Positions 45,530 through 48,303 of a stretch of DNA of 48,303 nt are shown here, piece by piece. Location of the stretch: NCBI GenBank assembly GCA_017305555.1, contig JAFKKM010000045.1, positions 1 through 48,303 on the forward strand, in the 5' to 3' direction. The position numbers and the translations under genes were made by a program. The stretch comes from Hyphomicrobiales bacterium (GTDB lineage Bacteria; Pseudomonadota; Alphaproteobacteria; Rhizobiales; Xanthobacteraceae). Under the pieces are notes generated by a model, which worked only from the letters and a program-made list of their open reading frames with translations, had not been told where the DNA came from and ran no database searches. Position 1 is the first letter of the stretch. The number at the start of each line of letters is the position of its first letter.

Positions 45530-46114
45530 TTATGGCATCCCCGCCGCGACCTGCCCGCCCAATCGCTCGAGCGCATGAAGCGTGTTGGCGCAGGCTTCCG
45601 CGACCTCGATCCCCTTGATCGCGAAGTGCTTGCGGAAGAATTCGAAGTGCGTCGCGTGCTCGTGGAATTGCTGCGGCGTCAGTACCGCCGAAAACACCGG
45701 CACCTCGGTGCGCAACTGCACGTCCATCAATGCATTGATGACGGTGCCGGCGACGAAGTCGTGGCGATAGATGCCGCCGTCGACCACCAGCCCGGCGGCG
45801 ACGATGCCGGTGTAACGGCGGGTCTTCGCCAGCAGTTGCGCGTGCAGCGGAATCTCGAACGCGCCGGGCACCTCGAACAGATCGACCTGCGACGGCGCAA
45901 TGCCGCGCACCTCGATCTCCTGAAGAAACGCGACGCGACACTCGGCGACGATCTCGCGATGCCAGCACGATTGCACGAAGGCGATGCGCTGCGGCTTGGT
46001 GAAACGGATCGGTTCGACGGTGACGCCAGGCGGCACGCGAGAAGAAGCGGCATTCACGGCCGCATCGGTGGTTTCGGAGATTGTGGAAGTGGAGTCTGAC
46101 AACATCTGATTCAT
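45530..46114 (-). CDS. ribH: 6,7-dimethyl-8-ribityllumazine synthase, RibH2 type
   Basis: Condenses 3,4-dihydroxybutanone phosphate with the ribitylaminopyrimidine in the penultimate step of riboflavin synthesis. 194 residues. FVQSCWHREIVAECR, FEVPGAFEIPLHAQLLA, GGIYRHDFVAG with His118, and TEVPVFSAVLTPQQFHEHAT match the type II (RibH2) enzymes of Brucella and Mesorhizobium more than the type I form. The first 35 residues are a Ser/Thr-rich extension. GAGGA lies 6 bases before ATG 46114. An FMN riboswitch begins 75 bases upstream, and no other rib gene is adjacent. Confidence 0.92.
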   Translation of the reverse strand: MNQMLSDSTSTISETTDAAVNAASSRVPPGVTVEPIRFTKPQRIAFVQSCWHREIVAECRVAFLQEIEVRGIAPSQVDLFEVPGAFEIPLHAQLLAKTRRYTGIVAAGLVVDGGIYRHDFVAGTVINALMDVQLRTEVPVFSAVLTPQQFHEHATHFEFFRKHFAIKGIEVAEACANTLHALERLGGQVAAGMP

Positions 46115-46189
46115 GGCTTTCCTCAGTTTAAGGACCAGAATCAGGGCATACGGACCGCCGGCCGCGCGCAAACGCGGCCTTCGGGAACC

Positions 46190-46352
46190 CGCTCTCTTTC
46201 ATCCGGACTATGACCGTCGGCTTCGGAATCGCACCGAATCTGCTGACCCTCCCTCACCGAGGCGAAGAAGGCGCTCGCGGGCTTAAGGTACGTATACCTT
46301 TTAAGGAACGTAGACCTCTTACCGCCGGTGGGGACTTTCACCCCGCCCTGAG
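46190..46352 (-). promoter_or_regulatory. FMN riboswitch (RFN element)
   Basis: The minus strand carries the RFN core blocks in order: AGGGCGGGGTGAAAGTCCC, ACCGGCGGTAAG, GCCCGCGAGCGCC, GGTCAGCAGATTCGGTGCGA, TTCCGAAGCCGACGGTCATA and GTCCGGATGAAAGAG. The variable arm (about 46292-46318) contains a GGTATACGTACC near-palindrome. It lies between a promoter at 46383-46411 and ribH. A hairpin at 46160-46179 (GGCCGCG/CGCGGCC) lies between the element and the ribH ribosome site and may act in the switch. FMN binding would lower ribH expression. Confidence 0.93.
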
Positions 46353-46382
46353 AACTACCGCCCCGATTGGAGCGGCACCGCA

Positions 46383-46411
46383 AATATGCCGGACGCATCC
46401 CGCCGCTGCAA
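46383..46411 (-). promoter_or_regulatory. promoter of ribH riboswitch transcript
   Basis: Minus-strand TTGCAG (46406-46411), 17 bases, CATATT (46383-46388). Transcription would start about 25 bases before the RFN element, an appropriate distance. Confidence 0.5.
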
Positions 46412-46795
46412 GCCATCCGCCATGGGTGGGCTGCATGGCTCCCACGCCGGGCGTCATGGCCTTGCCGGAGCCCGATCCGAATCCGATACCGCCCGCGGCA
46501 GGACTCGCATCGCGAGAATCCACCTCGCAGACTCGCACGCCGCGAATCCGATTCCGTTTTGTTCTCAACACCGAACCGTCGCTCGCGATGATCTGTGGAC
46601 GAGCCACCCTTTGCCTGTGGATGGAGTCCGCGTGCCGTTGCGCGGATTCGGCAAATCACATCACTTGATCCTCGCGCACCTGAGCGAAGTCATTTCATTC
46701 CTTCACGGCGCGCGACATGCAGCGATGCGTCAGGCTCAGTGCCTATTGTCCTGCCGCGTGCGTATCACAACAAACAACAGCAAGGTCGAGACGGC
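46412..46795. other. intergenic region between ribH promoter and YbjN-like gene
   Basis: About 380 bases with no gene I can support. Open frames here on both strands have the Arg/Pro/Ser-rich composition of shadows. The 46796 gene promoter must lie here, but no good -35/-10 pair was found. Confidence 0.4.
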
Positions 46796-47296
46796 ATGTC
46801 CCTCCTCGAAGGCACGTTCGAGTCCCGAAACAGTCCGCTGGAAGTGATCGAGGAGATCGCCGCCACCCACGACTGGTCGTTCGAGCGTTCGGGCGAAGAC
46901 GAGATCACCATCGTCACGCAGGGGGCATGGACGGACTACCAACTCTCCTTCACCTGGATGAACGAGATCGAGGCGCTGCATCTGGCTTGCGCCTTCGACA
47001 TGAAGATTCCTGTCGCACGGCGCGGCGAAGTGCAGAAGCTTGTCGCCGCGATCAACGAACAGCTCTGGGTCGGGCATTTCGATATCTGGGTGCAGACCGG
47101 CACCATCATGTATCGTCAGGCGCTGCTGCTGCCCGATGGGCTGACGGCATCGAGCGCGCAATGCGAGGCGATGCTGTCCGGCGCTATCGGCGGGTGCGAG
47201 CGCTACTATCCGGCGCTGCAATTCGTCGTGTGGGCCGGCAAGTCCGCCGCCGAAGCCATGAGCGCGGCGATGTTCGATACCGAGGGCGAAGCGTAA
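46796..47296 (+). CDS. YbjN-domain protein
   Basis: 166 residues. The family pattern is LEVIEEIAATHDWSFERSGE, ITIVTQGAWTDYQLSFTWMN, EIEALHLACAFDMKIPVARR and NEQLWVGHFDIWVQTGTIMY. The fold is that of type III secretion chaperone-like and sensory-transduction-regulator proteins; E. coli YbjN affects motility and stress phenotypes. The frame is open further upstream, but MSLLEGTFES starts the conserved part. proC follows after about 115 bases on the same strand, an arrangement common in alphaproteobacteria. Confidence 0.88.
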   Translation: MSLLEGTFESRNSPLEVIEEIAATHDWSFERSGEDEITIVTQGAWTDYQLSFTWMNEIEALHLACAFDMKIPVARRGEVQKLVAAINEQLWVGHFDIWVQTGTIMYRQALLLPDGLTASSAQCEAMLSGAIGGCERYYPALQFVVWAGKSAAEAMSAAMFDTEGEA

Positions 47297-47373
47297 GTTC
47301 TCGCGCTATTGCGAACGCATTCCGCAGCGCTTGTTGCCGACATCCGCATGACATACAAAGCCAGCCGTGATGG

Positions 47374-47393
47374 GTCCCTGCCTTCGCAGGGAC
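47374..47393. repeat. short palindromic repeat before proC
   Basis: GTCCCTGC (47374-47381), CTTC, GCAGGGAC (47386-47393), followed by gacg. It is a different hairpin family from those at 226 and 38017, and of a type frequent in Bradyrhizobium relatives. It falls in the upstream extension of the proC frame, which argues against that extension being translated. Confidence 0.55.
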
Positions 47394-47411
47394 GACGCAG
47401 GTAATTGTCCC

Positions 47412-48248
47412 ATGGCTTCATCAGACGCATCAAATCCGCTGGCGCGAATTCACGGCACCGTCGTCCTCGCCGGCGCCGGCAAGATGGGCGGTGCGCTGCT
47501 CACCGGCTGGCTCGCGCAAGGGCTCGATCCCGCCCGCGTCGTGATCATCGATCCGCATGTGTCGGACGATATCCGCGCGTTGGCTGCGAAGGGCGTCCGC
47601 CTCAATCCCGCGCCGTCGGACATCGAAGCAGCCGATGCGCTGGTGCTCGCGGTCAAGCCGCAGATGTTTCACGAGGCCGCCGCAACGCTGAAGTCGTTCG
47701 TGTGGCCTTCGACACTGGTGGTGTCGATCATGGCCGGCACCACCATCAAAGCCATCAGCGGCGCGTGCGGCGGCAACGTGGTGCGCGCGATGCCGAACAC
47801 CCCGGCCGCAATTGGCCGCGGCATCACCGTCGCGGTGCCGGACAAATCGGTCGGCGCCGGCCAGCGCACCATCGCCGATGCACTGCTCGCCGCCACCGGC
47901 AAGATCGAGTGGCTCGACGACGAAACGCTGATGGACGCGGTAACGGCGGTGTCCGGCTCGGGCCCGGCCTACGTATTTCTACTGGCGGAAGAATTGGCCC
48001 GCGCCGGCATCGCAGCGGGGTTGCCGGCGGAGCTGGCGGCAAAGCTCGCGCGCGAAACCGTCGCCGGTTCCGGTGAGTTGCTCTACCGCTCCGATCTCGA
48101 TGCCGCGACGTTGCGCCAGAACGTCACCTCGCCCGGCGGCACCACCGCCGCCGCGCTTGGCGTACTGATGGGCGACGATGGCTTCAAGCCGCTGCTGGAG
48201 CGCGCGGTGGCTGCGGCGACGAAGCGTTCGAAGGAATTGGCGAAGTAA
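47412..48248 (+). CDS. proC: pyrroline-5-carboxylate reductase
   Basis: Last step of proline synthesis, reducing pyrroline-5-carboxylate with NAD(P)H. 278 residues. The Rossmann loop is VVLAGAGKMGGALLTGWLA (glycines at 21-27), followed by LAVKPQMF, RAMPNTPAAIGRG, and the helical domain with AVTAVSGSGPAYVFLLAEEL and NVTSPGGTTAAAL, the ProC signature. I start at ATG 47412; the 15 residues upstream would come from the palindromic repeat. Confidence 0.96.
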   Translation: MASSDASNPLARIHGTVVLAGAGKMGGALLTGWLAQGLDPARVVIIDPHVSDDIRALAAKGVRLNPAPSDIEAADALVLAVKPQMFHEAAATLKSFVWPSTLVVSIMAGTTIKAISGACGGNVVRAMPNTPAAIGRGITVAVPDKSVGAGQRTIADALLAATGKIEWLDDETLMDAVTAVSGSGPAYVFLLAEELARAGIAAGLPAELAAKLARETVAGSGELLYRSDLDAATLRQNVTSPGGTTAAALGVLMGDDGFKPLLERAVAAATKRSKELAK

Positions 48249-48303
48249 TTACGAAGACGCTTGCCGAGATATTGGACGGTAAAGCCCCTTCATTTCGTCA
48301 TGG
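48249..48303. other. end of window, no gene seen
   Basis: 55 bases after proC. The last bases (ttcgtcatgg) could be the edge of another palindromic repeat, which the window cuts. Confidence 0.3.

Overview
The window is high-GC chromosomal DNA from an alphaproteobacterium of the order Hyphomicrobiales, most likely family Nitrobacteraceae (the Bradyrhizobium, Rhodopseudomonas, Nitrobacter, Afipia group). This rests on the style of the proteins (UvrB of about 1000 residues with long tails, the lgt - MidA-like methyltransferase - pgeF cluster, a RibH2-type lumazine synthase, DUF992 proteins), on short palindromic intergenic repeats of the kind common in Bradyrhizobium relatives, and on an EcfG-type general-stress promoter. 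The species cannot be named from the sequence. I see no rRNA, tRNA, CRISPR array, insertion sequence, prophage or conjugation gene. This is a core-genome segment with small accessory pockets.

Layout. 1-455 holds palindromic repeats and one possible tiny ORF. 456-5150 carries glmM, two tandem paralogous small acidic proteins (one behind an EcfG-type promoter), lldD, a Gly/His-rich exported protein and aroE. 5227-9694 has a SulP transporter, a small HTH regulator with a clear promoter and operator, a methyltransferase and a divergent AraC-type regulator. 9736-14757 has an EF-G paralogue without the catalytic histidine, two DUF992 exported proteins around a GDCCVxC zinc-ribbon protein, and aatA. 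14935-20149 has a GT87-like membrane protein, a glutathione transferase, a degenerate stretch with overlooked small proteins, a membrane PAS protein and plsC. 20251-26308 has an aldo/keto reductase, a DUF1800/DUF1501 pair, a CWC-HAD fusion and two glutathione transferases behind a perfect palindrome. 26508-36787 has a polytopic membrane protein, uvrB, a small membrane protein overlapping an HlyD-type protein, a Lys/Ala-rich basic protein, two NTF2-like paralogues, two MaoC-like paralogues and a DUF4282 protein. 36849-48248 is dense housekeeping: ychF, pth, rplY, a UbiK/BMFP-family gene, a dienelactone hydrolase, lgt - methyltransferase - pgeF, a lipoprotein, prs, ribH2 behind an FMN riboswitch, a YbjN-type gene and proC.

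The groups that look co-transcribed are DUF1800-DUF1501, the two glutathione transferases, the two MaoC proteins, the small membrane protein with HlyD (8-nt overlap), rplY-pth-ychF, and lgt-methyltransferase-pgeF (4-nt overlaps). I did not find a clear multi-gene novel system. The best leads are the EcfG-controlled small proteins, the CWC-HAD fusion, the EF-G paralogue, the 28-bp palindrome over a GST promoter and the DUF992/GDCCVxC neighbourhood. All family assignments are from reading the sequence; no database search was run.
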